From: an uncultured Corynebacterium sp. | GTDB lineage: Bacteria > Actinomycetota > Actinomycetes > Mycobacteriales > Mycobacteriaceae | Direction: 5' to 3' | DNA length: 64,000 nt | Assembly (NCBI GenBank): GCA_946223355.1 | Contig: CAMIPB010000007.1 | Location: forward strand, 1-64,000 | In this document: positions 27,774-35,564 of the stretch, in pieces | How positions within the stretch are numbered: the stretch's first letter is position 1 | Layout: the number at the start of each line of letters is the position of its first letter | Translations under genes and position numbers: made by a program | The notes under the pieces: model-generated | Told to the model about the DNA's origin: nothing | The model's input: the letters and a program-made list of their open reading frames with translations, nothing else | Database searches by the model: none

Positions 27774-28574
27774 ATGACTATCTCCACCCCGTACGAGGAT
27801 TTGCTTCGCGACGTCTTTGAAAACGGCGCACAAAAAGGTGACCGCACCGGCACTGGCACGCGGAGTGTTTTTGGCCGCCAAATCCGCTACGACCTCTCCG
27901 AATCCTTCCCGCTGCTGACCACCAAGAAGGTGTATTTCCACGCAGTCATTGGTGAGCTGCTGTGGTTTTTGAAGGGCGATTCCAACGTCAAGTGGCTCCA
28001 AGATAACAAGGTGCGGATTTGGAATGAGTGGGCGGATGAAAACGGTGAGCTCGGCCCGGTCTACGGCGTGCAGTGGCGGTCGTGGCCTACCCCGGATGGC
28101 CAACACATTGACCAGATCCAGGCGGCGCTCGATACGTTGAAAAACAATCCGGATTCTCGCCGTAATTTGGTCTCTGCGTGGAATGTCTCTGAACTAGACA
28201 AGATGGCGCTTATGCCATGCCACCTGCTGTTCCAGCTCTACGTCGCTGACGGCAAGTTGTCATTGCAGGTGTACCAGCGCAGCGCCGATATGTTCTTAGG
28301 GGTGCCGTTTAACATCGCATCCTATGCTGCACTGGCGCACATGTTTGCCCAGCAGGCAGGCCTCGAGGTTGGCGAGCTTATTTGGACGGGCGGTGATTGC
28401 CATATCTACAACGACCACCTCGCACAGGTGGAAGAGCAGCTGTCCCGTGAGCCCCGCCCTTACCCACAACTCAAGCTCAACAAGGCAGCAAGCATCTTCG
28501 ACTACACTTTTGAGGATTTCCATATCGAAGGCTACGACCCGCACCCAACTATCAAGGCGCAGGTCTCGGTTTAG
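27774..28574 (+). CDS. thyA: Thymidylate synthase
   Basis: 266 residues, the classic ThyA length. It methylates dUMP to dTMP using methylene-THF, which leaves dihydrofolate. The nucleophile is Cys149 in the MPCHLLFQ motif. The phosphate-binding RTGTGTRSVFG (24-34), WNEWADENGELGPVYG, and GGDCHIYNDH with the dUMP-contacting Asn/His are all conserved. The ATG at 27774 is chosen on homology and on the -10 box 7 nt upstream; the open frame back to 27690 is not part of the gene. The dihydrofolate product is recycled by the next gene. Confidence 0.97.
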   Translation: MTISTPYEDLLRDVFENGAQKGDRTGTGTRSVFGRQIRYDLSESFPLLTTKKVYFHAVIGELLWFLKGDSNVKWLQDNKVRIWNEWADENGELGPVYGVQWRSWPTPDGQHIDQIQAALDTLKNNPDSRRNLVSAWNVSELDKMALMPCHLLFQLYVADGKLSLQVYQRSADMFLGVPFNIASYAALAHMFAQQAGLEVGELIWTGGDCHIYNDHLAQVEEQLSREPRPYPQLKLNKAASIFDYTFEDFHIEGYDPHPTIKAQVSV

Positions 28575-28606
28575 GCCACGAGTCACACTTTCCAAGGAGC
28601 ACCCCC

Positions 28607-29143
28607 ATGAGCAATTTCGGCGCCATCTGGGCACAATCGCTGGACGGCATCATCGGCGACGGCTCAGTCATGCCGTGGCACGTGCCGGAAGACCTCGCCC
28701 ATTTCAAAGAGATCACCATGGACTCGCCTGTCATCATGGGGCGTAAAACCTGGGAATCACTACCCGCGAAATTTCGTCCGCTTCCTGGCCGCACCAACTA
28801 TGTCTTAAGCTCTCATGCCCCTGGCGAGTGGTCTCAAGGCGCACACGTCATCCGCACGCTGGATCAAGCTCCCGCGGGTTGGATTATGGGCGGCGGCCAG
28901 CTATACGCCTCCACTATTGATGAGGTAGATGTCATCGAAATGACGCTGATGGGTGTCAACGTGGGCGATATCTACGGCGATGACGCCGTCTACGCTCCCA
29001 AAGTCCCCGCTACCTTTGGCATCGCGCACGATACCGGCTGGCTTACCTCGGACAACGGCCACCTCACCATCCCCGGCCAACCACCAAGTGATCTGCCCAT
29101 GAAGTACCGCTTTTTAACTTACGAACGAAAGGATGCTGCCTAA
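28607..29143 (+). CDS. folA: Dihydrofolate reductase
   Basis: 178 residues. Conserved points: AIWAQSLDGIIGD at 6-18 with the MPWHVPEDLAHFK substrate loop, MGRKTWESLP for NADPH, LPGRTNYVLS, and WIMGGGQLYA near 95. It regenerates THF from the DHF made by ThyA. The AAGGAG ribosome-binding site is 9 nt before the ATG. It is a little longer than the 159-residue E. coli enzyme, with an extended C-terminal third. Its stop codon touches the start of the mycoredoxin gene, so expression is coupled. Confidence 0.95.
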   Translation: MSNFGAIWAQSLDGIIGDGSVMPWHVPEDLAHFKEITMDSPVIMGRKTWESLPAKFRPLPGRTNYVLSSHAPGEWSQGAHVIRTLDQAPAGWIMGGGQLYASTIDEVDVIEMTLMGVNVGDIYGDDAVYAPKVPATFGIAHDTGWLTSDNGHLTIPGQPPSDLPMKYRFLTYERKDAA

Positions 29144-29482
29144 ATGACCACTCCTACCCCTGACACACCAGCCACGCCCGCAACCTCGGATCACGTGACC
29201 ATCTACTACGCCACGTGGTGCCCGTACTGCTCCAACCTGCGCAAGCGCTTAGACCGCACGGAAACCCCGTACACGCTTATCGACGTCGACGATGCCGCCA
29301 ACCCGGTTAACCCCGACCACCTTGATGATGCGACCATCGCAGACATCAACGAATGGATCAAGTCCGTCAACGACGGCAACCGCATCGTGCCAACTGTCCT
29401 CTACTCCGACGGCACCCACGCCACCAACCCGGAGGCTTCCGCCGTGCGCGCCAAGCTGCGTGAGCTCACCGGAAAGGAGTGA
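29144..29482 (+). CDS. mrx1: Mycoredoxin (glutaredoxin-like, mycothiol-linked)
   Basis: 112 residues with one glutaredoxin fold. The redox motif is CPYC (C26, C29) in YYATWCPYCSNLRKRL, and the cis-Pro loop is NRIVPTV near 83-89 followed by a (T/A)NP motif. In corynebacteria the gene next to folA (cg0964, as I recall) encodes Mrx1, which reduces mycothiol-mixed disulphides, including on peroxidases and arsenate reductase. The ATG directly follows the folA stop; the AAGGA ribosome-binding site is inside folA (29129-29133). The Pro/Thr-rich first 15 residues are unusual but harmless. Confidence 0.88.
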   Translation: MTTPTPDTPATPATSDHVTIYYATWCPYCSNLRKRLDRTETPYTLIDVDDAANPVNPDHLDDATIADINEWIKSVNDGNRIVPTVLYSDGTHATNPEASAVRAKLRELTGKE

Positions 29483-29513
29483 ATGGATGCCTGTCCATTC
29501 ACTGCCTGAACCA

Positions 29514-29804
29514 CTACAAAGCGTAGTCGTCGTCTTCACCGAACAATTCCACCATGTCCTTCGGTGACAAGGTGGCTTCTACGCCAGACATTTCCTTGGC
29601 ATAGACGTTGTTGAGGTAAAACTCCAGCGCTTCTTTTAGCTTCTGCGCGTCGTACTTGTTGAGCAACATAATCCGCTTAGACGAGCCACCCGGCACGTTC
29701 TTTTCTATAGCGAGGGTATCCACGCCATCTTTAGACACAAGTTCGGTAAAGACCTCGCGGCGCTGGACGTCAATAAAGTTGCAGTTCGGTGCGTTTTTAG
29801 CCAT
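29514..29804 (-). CDS. Conserved small protein of unknown function (96 aa)
   Basis: 96 residues, acidic, soluble, with no signal or membrane segment. The pattern reads as a compact alpha/beta domain: beta strands to about residue 48 (FIDVQRREVFTELV, LAIEKN, KRIMLLNKYD), then a helix AQKLKEALEFYLNNVY and an acidic tail ending in FGEDDDYAL. Start ATG at 29804. It ends 31 bp from the mycoredoxin gene, converging with it. I do not recognise the family. Codon use and composition fit a real core gene. Confidence 0.6.
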   Translation of the reverse strand: MAKNAPNCNFIDVQRREVFTELVSKDGVDTLAIEKNVPGGSSKRIMLLNKYDAQKLKEALEFYLNNVYAKEMSGVEATLSPKDMVELFGEDDDYAL

Positions 29805-29897
29805 AGCTAAACGCTATCCCATCATCACTGCTCACGCGTTAGTTGCCTAGCAGTTTCACGCCCCAATACCCCCGTGCGGTAACCTATGTACGTCCCC

Positions 29898-29970
29898 GCC
29901 CCAGTAGCTCAGGGGATAGAGCACCGCTCTCCTAAAGCGGGTGTCACAGGTTCGAATCCTGTCTGGGGCA
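29898..29970 (+). tRNA. tRNA-Arg, anticodon CCT
   Basis: A full cloverleaf can be drawn. The acceptor GCCCCAG (29898-29904) pairs with CTGGGGC (29963-29969), with discriminator A at 29970. The anticodon stem CCGCT/AGCGG (29924-29928, 29936-29940) holds the loop CTCCTAA with anticodon CCT at 29931-29933. The T arm contains GTTCGAATC. It decodes AGG. CCA is not encoded. No integrase or duplicated 3' end is seen nearby, so it does not look like an active attachment site. Confidence 0.95.
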
Positions 29971-30031
29971 CAAATCCGCAGGTGAATGCATTTTTTACAA
30001 ATTACATGAACCTACGTCGGCAATTGCTCCG

Positions 30032-31417
30032 CTACGAAGCAGCTACATGGGTCTTCGTGTCCTGGTCAGTCTCTGGGTTTGAATCCATTATTTCATTAAC
30101 GCCGTGCTCTGCGCTGTCCCAAATTTCTTGGTCCTGGATGCCGGCGCGCTTTGCCACGATGGTGGCGCACAGTGCCTGGCCGGTGACGTTGACGGCGGTG
30201 CGGCCCATGTCAATGATTGGCTCGATGGCAAGCAGTAGTCCAACGCCCGCCAGTGGCAGACCCAGAGTGGACAGCGTCAGCGTCAACATGACGGTGGCAC
30301 CGGTGGTACCGGCGGTGGCTGCGGAGCCGATGACGGATACGAAGATGATGAGCAGGTACTGCGCGAGTGACAAATCGATGTCATAGAATTGCGCAACAAA
30401 GATTGCAGCAATCGCTGGGTAGATGGACGCACATCCGTCCATCTTGGTGGTTGCGCCCAACGGAACGGCAAAGGACGCGTATTCACGTGGCACGCCCATG
30501 GCCTGCTCGGCGAAGCGCTGGGTCACGGGCATAACCCCCATTGACGAACGGGTGACAAAACCGAGGGAAAATACCGGCCAAACACGCTTATAGAAGCCGA
30601 GAACTGGGATGCGGTTAAACGCCAGGACGGCTGGATAAACCACGAAGATTACTAGCGCCAGGCCAACATACATGGCGAGTACAAACTTGCCCAGCGAGCT
30701 CATGGCGTCCCAGCCATAGGTTGCTACTGCCTTACCAATCAGCGCTGCGGTGCCAATCGGCGCAAGGCGGATGATCCACCACAACACCACCTGAATAACC
30801 TGCAAGAAGGACTCGGTGAAGTTAAGGAATGGCTCAGCAGCTTTACCGGCCTTAACCGCAGCGATGCCCAATGCCAATGACAATACGAGTAACTGCAAAG
30901 CGCCAAAGCCAAGGGATACTTCCCCTTCGCTAAACGATGCCTTAAGTCCTAAGAAGTTAGCGGGGACTAGCTGCTGCAAAAACGCGGTCCAAGATCCCAC
31001 GCTGCTGGGCTCGGCGGCGTTAGCGGCGTCAACGGTACTACCTACTCCCGGTTTCATCACCAGCGCCACTACGATGCCGACGATGACGGAGAGGAATGCC
31101 GTGATGGCGAACCAGACGAGGGTGGAGATAGCAAGCGACGCCGCGTTGGCCACCTTGCGCAGGTTGGCTACGGAGGTTACTACCGCTGCAAAAATAAGTG
31201 GCGGGATCATCACCTTAAGAAGCTGCACATATGCACTACCCACGCCGGTTAAGACTTGGGTTAGCCACGAGCCCTCGCTATCGGCCGGGAGGCCTGAATC
31301 AAGCCCGGCCGCGATAAAGCCCAAAATTAAACCGATAATCAGGCCCATAATCACCTGTGCGCCGAAACCAGTGGCCCAGCTGGAGCGTTTACGTGTTGTT
31401 GTTTTTGCCGATGTCAT
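30032..31417 (-). CDS. Dicarboxylate/amino-acid:cation symporter (DAACS family)
   Basis: 461 residues with the glutamate-transporter fold. Eight membrane segments and two re-entrant loops are marked by SSMGVMPVTQRFAEQ (HP1) and GTTGATVM (HP2). The TM7 motif appears as GATTKMDGCA where relatives have GATINMDGT, and TM8 carries IEPIIDMGRTAVNVTGQ with the Arg/Asn that bind substrate and sodium. It imports glutamate/aspartate or C4-dicarboxylates with Na+ or H+; which cannot be told, and the changed NMDGT motif makes inference harder. ATG at 31417 with GAGGGTG before it. A palindrome lies upstream. Confidence 0.88.
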   Translation of the reverse strand: MTSAKTTTRKRSSWATGFGAQVIMGLIIGLILGFIAAGLDSGLPADSEGSWLTQVLTGVGSAYVQLLKVMIPPLIFAAVVTSVANLRKVANAASLAISTLVWFAITAFLSVIVGIVVALVMKPGVGSTVDAANAAEPSSVGSWTAFLQQLVPANFLGLKASFSEGEVSLGFGALQLLVLSLALGIAAVKAGKAAEPFLNFTESFLQVIQVVLWWIIRLAPIGTAALIGKAVATYGWDAMSSLGKFVLAMYVGLALVIFVVYPAVLAFNRIPVLGFYKRVWPVFSLGFVTRSSMGVMPVTQRFAEQAMGVPREYASFAVPLGATTKMDGCASIYPAIAAIFVAQFYDIDLSLAQYLLIIFVSVIGSAATAGTTGATVMLTLTLSTLGLPLAGVGLLLAIEPIIDMGRTAVNVTGQALCATIVAKRAGIQDQEIWDSAEHGVNEIMDSNPETDQDTKTHVAAS

Positions 31418-31438
31418 TTTGCACCCTCACATTGAACA

Positions 31439-31468
31439 GATCGGTCTAGTTTCTAAAAACCGATCGGT
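31439..31468. promoter_or_regulatory. Palindromic candidate operator upstream of the DAACS gene
   Basis: GATCGGT (31439-31445) is inverted as ACCGATC at 31459-31465, and the right side extends into the perfect palindrome ACCGATCGGT (31459-31468). It lies 22-51 bp before the symporter start codon. No regulator gene is adjacent, so the binding protein is unknown. Confidence 0.35.
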
Positions 31469-31598
31469 ATGATCCTGATGTCTTTAACCTACGCCCCACA
31501 ACCAAGTCGCGCAAGATAACGCCACTGATTACCAACCGACCGCTAACCGACTACGAACCAACCGCTACACAACTCAATGACCTCCACCTCAGCCTGCC

Positions 31599-31928
31599 TC
31601 AAACGCGCGGCAGATTTTCCCACTCCAGTTCAAAACGAGCGAACACTTCACCCACCTCCTCAGTGGCCCAATAGATACCATCGGCAACGTCTTCCCCACC
31701 AGATATCAGCGCAAGAACTACACGGTCTTCAGCTGCCTCCCGCAGCTTCGCCACCCAGCCGCCACTTCCGGTAATGCCCCCACTTTCAGCGGCCAGCTTT
31801 TGTAGCCACGAGCGCACAGCCTTTTCCGCACCGTCACCACTGATCGACACCAAAACGGTCGCAGTACTGCCGTCGTTATGCGGCTCATTGGTCCACAACC
31901 AGTCATAATCCATCACATATTTACCCAT
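31599..31928 (-). CDS. Hypothetical acidic protein (109 aa)
   Basis: 109 residues from the ATG at 31928 (MGKYVMDYDWLW). The frame continues to 31967 with a less likely start. Soluble and acidic, with Trp-rich ends, alternating strands and one helix (AEKAVRSWLQKLAAE); the middle reads GGVWAKLREAAEDRVVLALISGG-like in pattern. No recognised domain, signal or metal motif. It stands alone between the symporter promoter and the dadA promoter. Compact size and plausible composition support a real gene, but the function is unknown. Confidence 0.5.
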   Translation of the reverse strand: MGKYVMDYDWLWTNEPHNDGSTATVLVSISGDGAEKAVRSWLQKLAAESGGITGSGGWVAKLREAAEDRVVLALISGGEDVADGIYWATEEVGEVFARFELEWENLPRV

Positions 31929-32011
31929 GCACCCAGTATGCACACTCTCTGAGCGTGCGACCGACAAGCACTTCTACCAGACAAATTTTTACGGTTTCCC
32001 AAATCGCCTGC

Positions 32012-32027
32012 GGTGATGCATATCACG
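32012..32027. promoter_or_regulatory. GlxR/CRP-like site upstream of the dadA-like gene
   Basis: GGTGATGCATATCACG has the core GTGA-N6-TCAC of the CRP/GlxR consensus TGTGA-N6-TCACA, matching eight of ten fixed positions. It is centred about 80 bp before the TTG start. GlxR is the global cAMP regulator of corynebacterial carbon use, so control by carbon source is plausible. Confidence 0.45.
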
Positions 32028-32098
32028 GTCTATGATGCTCTTTAATTGCGCTCTTCCTGCGCCCACTTAAACCCACCACAAATTGCAAGGAGTTGACC

Positions 32099-33331
32099 TT
32101 GAAAGCTATCGTCATCGGCGCCGGAATGACCGGCCTATCGTCTGCTTGGCACCTGCAGGAATACGGCTACGACGTGGCGGTCTTGGACCGTATTGGCGTG
32201 GCGGCAGGTTCCTCCTGGGGCAACGCTGGCTGGTTGGCGCCGGGCAAGACAATCCCGCTGTCTAATGCTGGTTTGTGGGCTTACGGCCCTACTGCCCTTC
32301 TCGATAGAGACGCGGCACTTGCGGTGCCACCGAAACTCGATCCCAAACTGTGGGCCTTCATTGCCCAGTTCATGGCGCATGCTACCCAGCGCGCGTGGGA
32401 TAAGACCATGGCCGCCCTGACTCCTGCGGACCTCGGCGCCCTAGCGGCATTTGACGAGCTTATCGACGGCGGCATGGACGCCGTCACCCACTCCGGACCA
32501 TTCGTTGTGGGCTTCGAGGAAGAAAAGCAGACAAAAGGTTTCCTGGACGAGGTTGAAGGCGCTATCCGCCACGGCCAAGACATTCCTTTTCAGCAGGTCT
32601 CCCGCGAGGAAGCTCTAAAACTTGCGCCGATGCTTTCAAAAGAAATCAAGTCCTTCTACACGATGGAAGGCCAGCGCTACATCGAGCCGGCACTATTCTG
32701 CGAGAAGCTCGCAGAGGCCGTCGAAAAGCGCGGCGGCACCATCACCACTGGCGCCGAGGTAGTAGACGTAGTTTCTACCAACAAGCCTGCAGTAAAACTC
32801 GCCACAGGCGAGTGGCTGCCTACTGACACAGTTGTTATCGCCACCGGCGCTTGGATGCCAAAGCTGTCTAAAAAGCTCGGCGTGAAGACCCTTGTTCAGG
32901 CTGGCCGTGGCTACTCTTTCACTGTGGAAACAGACCAACCTGCAACCCACTCCGTTTACCTGCCGCACACCCGCGTTGCCTGCACACCGGTTCCTTCCAA
33001 GGGCCGCTTTCAGATCGCAGGCACCATGGAATTCCGCGGCCCTGACGAGCCGTTCCAGCCAGCCCGCGTTGACTCCATCATCAACGTCACCAAGCCCCTA
33101 TTTAGCGGCGTGGACTGGGACAGCATTGAAGACCGCTGGGTCGGCTCCCGCCCTGTCACCCCAGACGGTCTCCCACTGGTGGGCGCCACCCAAGTCCCCA
33201 ACGTCTACACCTGCGGCGGCCACGGCATGTGGGGCGTCGTCCTCGGCCCTATCTCCGGCAAGATGCTCGCAAAGCAAATCGCCACCGGCGAGGTCGATGA
33301 CGTTATTAAGCCGTTCGATCCGTTGCGGTAG
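32099..33331 (+). CDS. dadA: DadA-like FAD-dependent D-amino-acid dehydrogenase
   Basis: 410 residues from a TTG at 32099, chosen because AAGGAG (32087-32092) is 6 nt upstream and the FAD-binding strand then begins at once (KAIVIGAGMTGLSSAWHL, GxGxxG type). A second glycine signature WGNAGWLAP (about 41-49), GRGYSFT near 262 and the closing FAD motif GHGMWGVVLGP near 377 are DadA-like. The enzyme family deaminates D-amino acids and passes electrons to the respiratory chain, but other glycine-oxidase-like substrates are possible. It stands alone, with a GlxR-like site upstream. Confidence 0.82.
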   Translation: MKAIVIGAGMTGLSSAWHLQEYGYDVAVLDRIGVAAGSSWGNAGWLAPGKTIPLSNAGLWAYGPTALLDRDAALAVPPKLDPKLWAFIAQFMAHATQRAWDKTMAALTPADLGALAAFDELIDGGMDAVTHSGPFVVGFEEEKQTKGFLDEVEGAIRHGQDIPFQQVSREEALKLAPMLSKEIKSFYTMEGQRYIEPALFCEKLAEAVEKRGGTITTGAEVVDVVSTNKPAVKLATGEWLPTDTVVIATGAWMPKLSKKLGVKTLVQAGRGYSFTVETDQPATHSVYLPHTRVACTPVPSKGRFQIAGTMEFRGPDEPFQPARVDSIINVTKPLFSGVDWDSIEDRWVGSRPVTPDGLPLVGATQVPNVYTCGGHGMWGVVLGPISGKMLAKQIATGEVDDVIKPFDPLR

Positions 33332-33385
33332 CCGGCGAAAGTCTTGCGCCTCCACGAAAATGCAAGCGGACCAAACGGCTCCTAG

Positions 33386-33427
33386 GTGACCGTTCGGTTA
33401 CATGCTACAATGTCACCGAACGGTTAC
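33386..33427 (+). promoter_or_regulatory. hipB promoter with two flanking operators
   Basis: GTGACCGTTCGGTTAC (33386-33401) and GTCACCGAACGGTTAC (33412-33427) are two near-palindromes of the form GTNACCG-WW-CGGTNAC, inverted copies of each other at 14 of 16 positions. The -10 box TACAAT (33406-33411) lies between them. Bound HipB dimers would cover the promoter from both sides, as in autoregulated hipBA loci. Confidence 0.7.
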
Positions 33428-33441
33428 TTAAGGAGGTGGCC

Positions 33442-33669
33442 TTGAAGATCACAATGCCGATGGATCTCGCAATGACAGTGCTCAACCGTCGCGAAGAACT
33501 AGGAATGACCCAACAGGACCTGGCCACAAAAATCAGCGCCAGCAGAAAGTGGGTCAGCGATCTAGAACATGGCAAAGCCACCGTAGAGCTTTACCGTGTC
33601 ATTGACGTCCTCTGGGCACTTGGCCTCCAGATGAACATCACCCCGAGCGAGGATTCCCTTCCGTCATGA
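33442..33669 (+). CDS. hipB: HipB-like antitoxin / HTH_3 repressor
   Basis: 75 residues from a TTG at 33442, five nt after AGGAGG; an ATG at 33454 is also in frame. The Cro/C1-type helix-turn-helix is clear (RREELGMTQQDLATKIS, then RKWVSDLEHGK), and the end resembles HipB proteins that cap HipA. Its stop overlaps the start of the next frame by 4 bp. The twin operator just upstream suits auto-repression. The toxin partner is truncated, so this antitoxin probably has no active HipA from this locus. Confidence 0.85.
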   Translation: MKITMPMDLAMTVLNRREELGMTQQDLATKISASRKWVSDLEHGKATVELYRVIDVLWALGLQMNITPSEDSLPS

Positions 33670-34640
33670 ACAATGAGCTCTGTGCCTACATCGACGGCAA
33701 AAAGGTTGGCACCTTCGTAGAAAACAACGGACAGATCACTTTCTCCTACGTAGACAACCCTTCGCAGCACATCTCACTTTCGATGCCTGCTAGCCGGAGA
33801 ACTCACAAGAATAAATCTTCCCTCTGCTGCCTCTGGGGCCTTCTACCCGACAATCAGCAAGCGCTGGGCAACATGGCCAGGGAGGCAGACACTGGCCAAT
33901 TCTTTCCCCGCTTCACTTGGGCAACAATCGACAGTGAGAATGGCGGTCTGTTTGCGGAAGGCGACATCTCAAAGCAAGGTGTCGATGAAGATTCCAAGTA
34001 CGGTGCAATAGGCGAAGTCATCGAGGATTACATCCGCGAAGACAACATTACTGATGAGATCAAGAAGCTCTATCGGGATGCGCTCGGAACCGAAATCACC
34101 GGTGATGACATTTTCCACTTTGTCTATGGCAAGTTACACGACCCTGGGTATCGCGAGACCTATGCCGCTGACCTGGAAAAGATGCTTCCCCATATAGAAA
34201 CTCCAGCAACGCGAGAGAAGTTTGATAAGTTTACGGCTGCTGGTGAAAAGCTCATGGAACTGCACGTCGGATACGAAGATGTCGAGCCATGGCCGTTGAC
34301 AATCGACGTCCGTGGTGATGAGTCAGATCGCGAAACCTGGCGCGTGGTCAAGATGGCGTGGGCTAAGAAGAAAGATCCTGAAATCGGTAATTACGTCAAT
34401 GACGTCACCACGTAGAAGTACAACAAGCAGGTGACCATTTCAGACATTCCAGCCGAAGCCGAAGATTACATGCTGGGGTCCCGCTCTGCAGTATCGTGGT
34501 TGATTGACCGCTACCAGGTAAAGAAGGACAAGGCTTCTGGCATTGTAAATGACCCCAACGATTGGGCAGATGAGGTAGGCAACCCACGCTACATCGTCGA
34601 ATTAATTAGCAAGGTTACGTGTAGCGATGGAGACGAATAG
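33666..34640 (+). pseudogene. HipA N-terminus fused to a type ISP restriction-enzyme tail, broken by TAG
   Basis: Residues 1-73 match the HipA N-terminal domain (ELCAYIDGKKVGTF, SLSMPASRR, LWGLLPDNQ). From about residue 75 (near 33890) the sequence becomes the C-terminal specificity part of type ISP (LlaBIII-like) restriction-modification proteins: FFPRFTWA, DNITDEIKKLYRDALG, DIFHFVYGKLHDPGYRETYAADLEKMLPHI, LHVGYEDVEPWPL. A TAG at 34413-34415 stops the frame, but the same frame continues to 34640 with the known tail of that family (RYQVKKDKASGIVNDPNDWAD, NPRYIVELI). The HipA kinase core and the helicase/methylase body are both missing, so a large deletion joined two defence genes and a nonsense mutation followed. 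Confidence 0.8.
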
Positions 34641-34729
34641 TATCCTGGACGAGATCCAAAGGTCCAGTGGAGACCATCCAACTCAACAATAGGGCCGTTG
34701 GAATCTGAATTCCCGATAGGAGAAAACTT

Positions 34730-35563
34730 TTGCAAAACTTGACCTGGTCTGATGCGATTCGCCAAGTTTTGTCGACCGCAACCGAACCGCTGCACTATAC
34801 GGATATTGCACAAGCAATTGTTGATGGGGAGCTTCGGACAAGAGTTGGTGCAACTCCAGCAAATACGGTGGCGGCGCAACTTGGTTTTATTAAAGACGAA
34901 GTTACCAAAGTGGATCGCGGAACCTATGTGCTTACTTCGCGATTGGACGAGTTTCAAATCGCAGAACCTGAGGTTGATGCCGTTTCCTTACATCGACAAA
35001 ACCAAACAACATCTTCGCAGCTTTCGACCCCTCTGATTTCACAAAGCACAAATAACTCTGATGATGATATGCCAGACGGGATCATCAACGCATTTGGAAT
35101 GTTTTGGCGACGGGACGAAGTAGATTGGGAGCCTTCTTCCCCGAAGCGTTACGGCACCCAAATGTCCGGAAGCAATAAGGTCGATTTCGCAGACCAAGTA
35201 GGCATTTACATCCTCTATCAGGGAGACAGAACAGTCTACGTAGGCCGAGCCGTCGAAAAAAGTCTGATGACTCGTCTAAGAGCACACACCCGGGATCGAC
35301 TCACGGCTCGCTGGGATAGATTTTCATGGTTCGGACTTCGTCCAGTTGATGAATACGGAAAACTACGCCCCTACAATCCGGCGCTAGTTACGACGGAAAC
35401 AATCGTTACGACGATGGAGGCAGTCCTCATCGAAGGGCTGGAACCACCACAAAACCGTAGGCGAGGAGACAAGATTGAGAATAACGAGTTTATCCAGGCT
35501 AAGGATCCTGTCGTCGAAGAACGGAATCAGAAAGCCGCGATCATGGCTCTCATGAGTAAATAG
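34730..35563 (+). CDS. HARE-HTH and GIY-YIG nuclease fusion protein
   Basis: 277 residues from a TTG at 34730, six nt after AGGAGA. Residues 4-70 are a HARE-HTH winged helix (TWSDAIRQVLSTATEPLHYTDIA, then a basic turn and GTYVL), a domain predicted to sense modified cytosine or act in restriction. A linker rich in Ser/Gln/Asn follows (75-115). The C-terminal part (about 150-250) is GIY-YIG: GIY 158-160, YVG 170-172, the Arg in TRLRAH (182), a Glu in the MEAVLIE helix (about 230-235) and N242 in PPQNRR. All key residues are present, so it should be active. It sits behind the hip/ISP remnant and ends one base from the converging exonuclease gene. Confidence 0.8.
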   Translation: MQNLTWSDAIRQVLSTATEPLHYTDIAQAIVDGELRTRVGATPANTVAAQLGFIKDEVTKVDRGTYVLTSRLDEFQIAEPEVDAVSLHRQNQTTSSQLSTPLISQSTNNSDDDMPDGIINAFGMFWRRDEVDWEPSSPKRYGTQMSGSNKVDFADQVGIYILYQGDRTVYVGRAVEKSLMTRLRAHTRDRLTARWDRFSWFGLRPVDEYGKLRPYNPALVTTETIVTTMEAVLIEGLEPPQNRRRGDKIENNEFIQAKDPVVEERNQKAAIMALMSK

Positions 35564-35564
35564 C

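Noticed and set aside
29898..29970. tRNA-Arg as an integration site of a mobile element
   Set aside because: No integrase and no second copy of the tRNA 3' end were seen within the window; the flanking genes look like core genes.
34641..34729. A further gene fragment between the ISP remnant and the HARE gene
   Set aside because: Short open stretches on the plus strand look protein-like in places but no family can be recognised in 89 bp.
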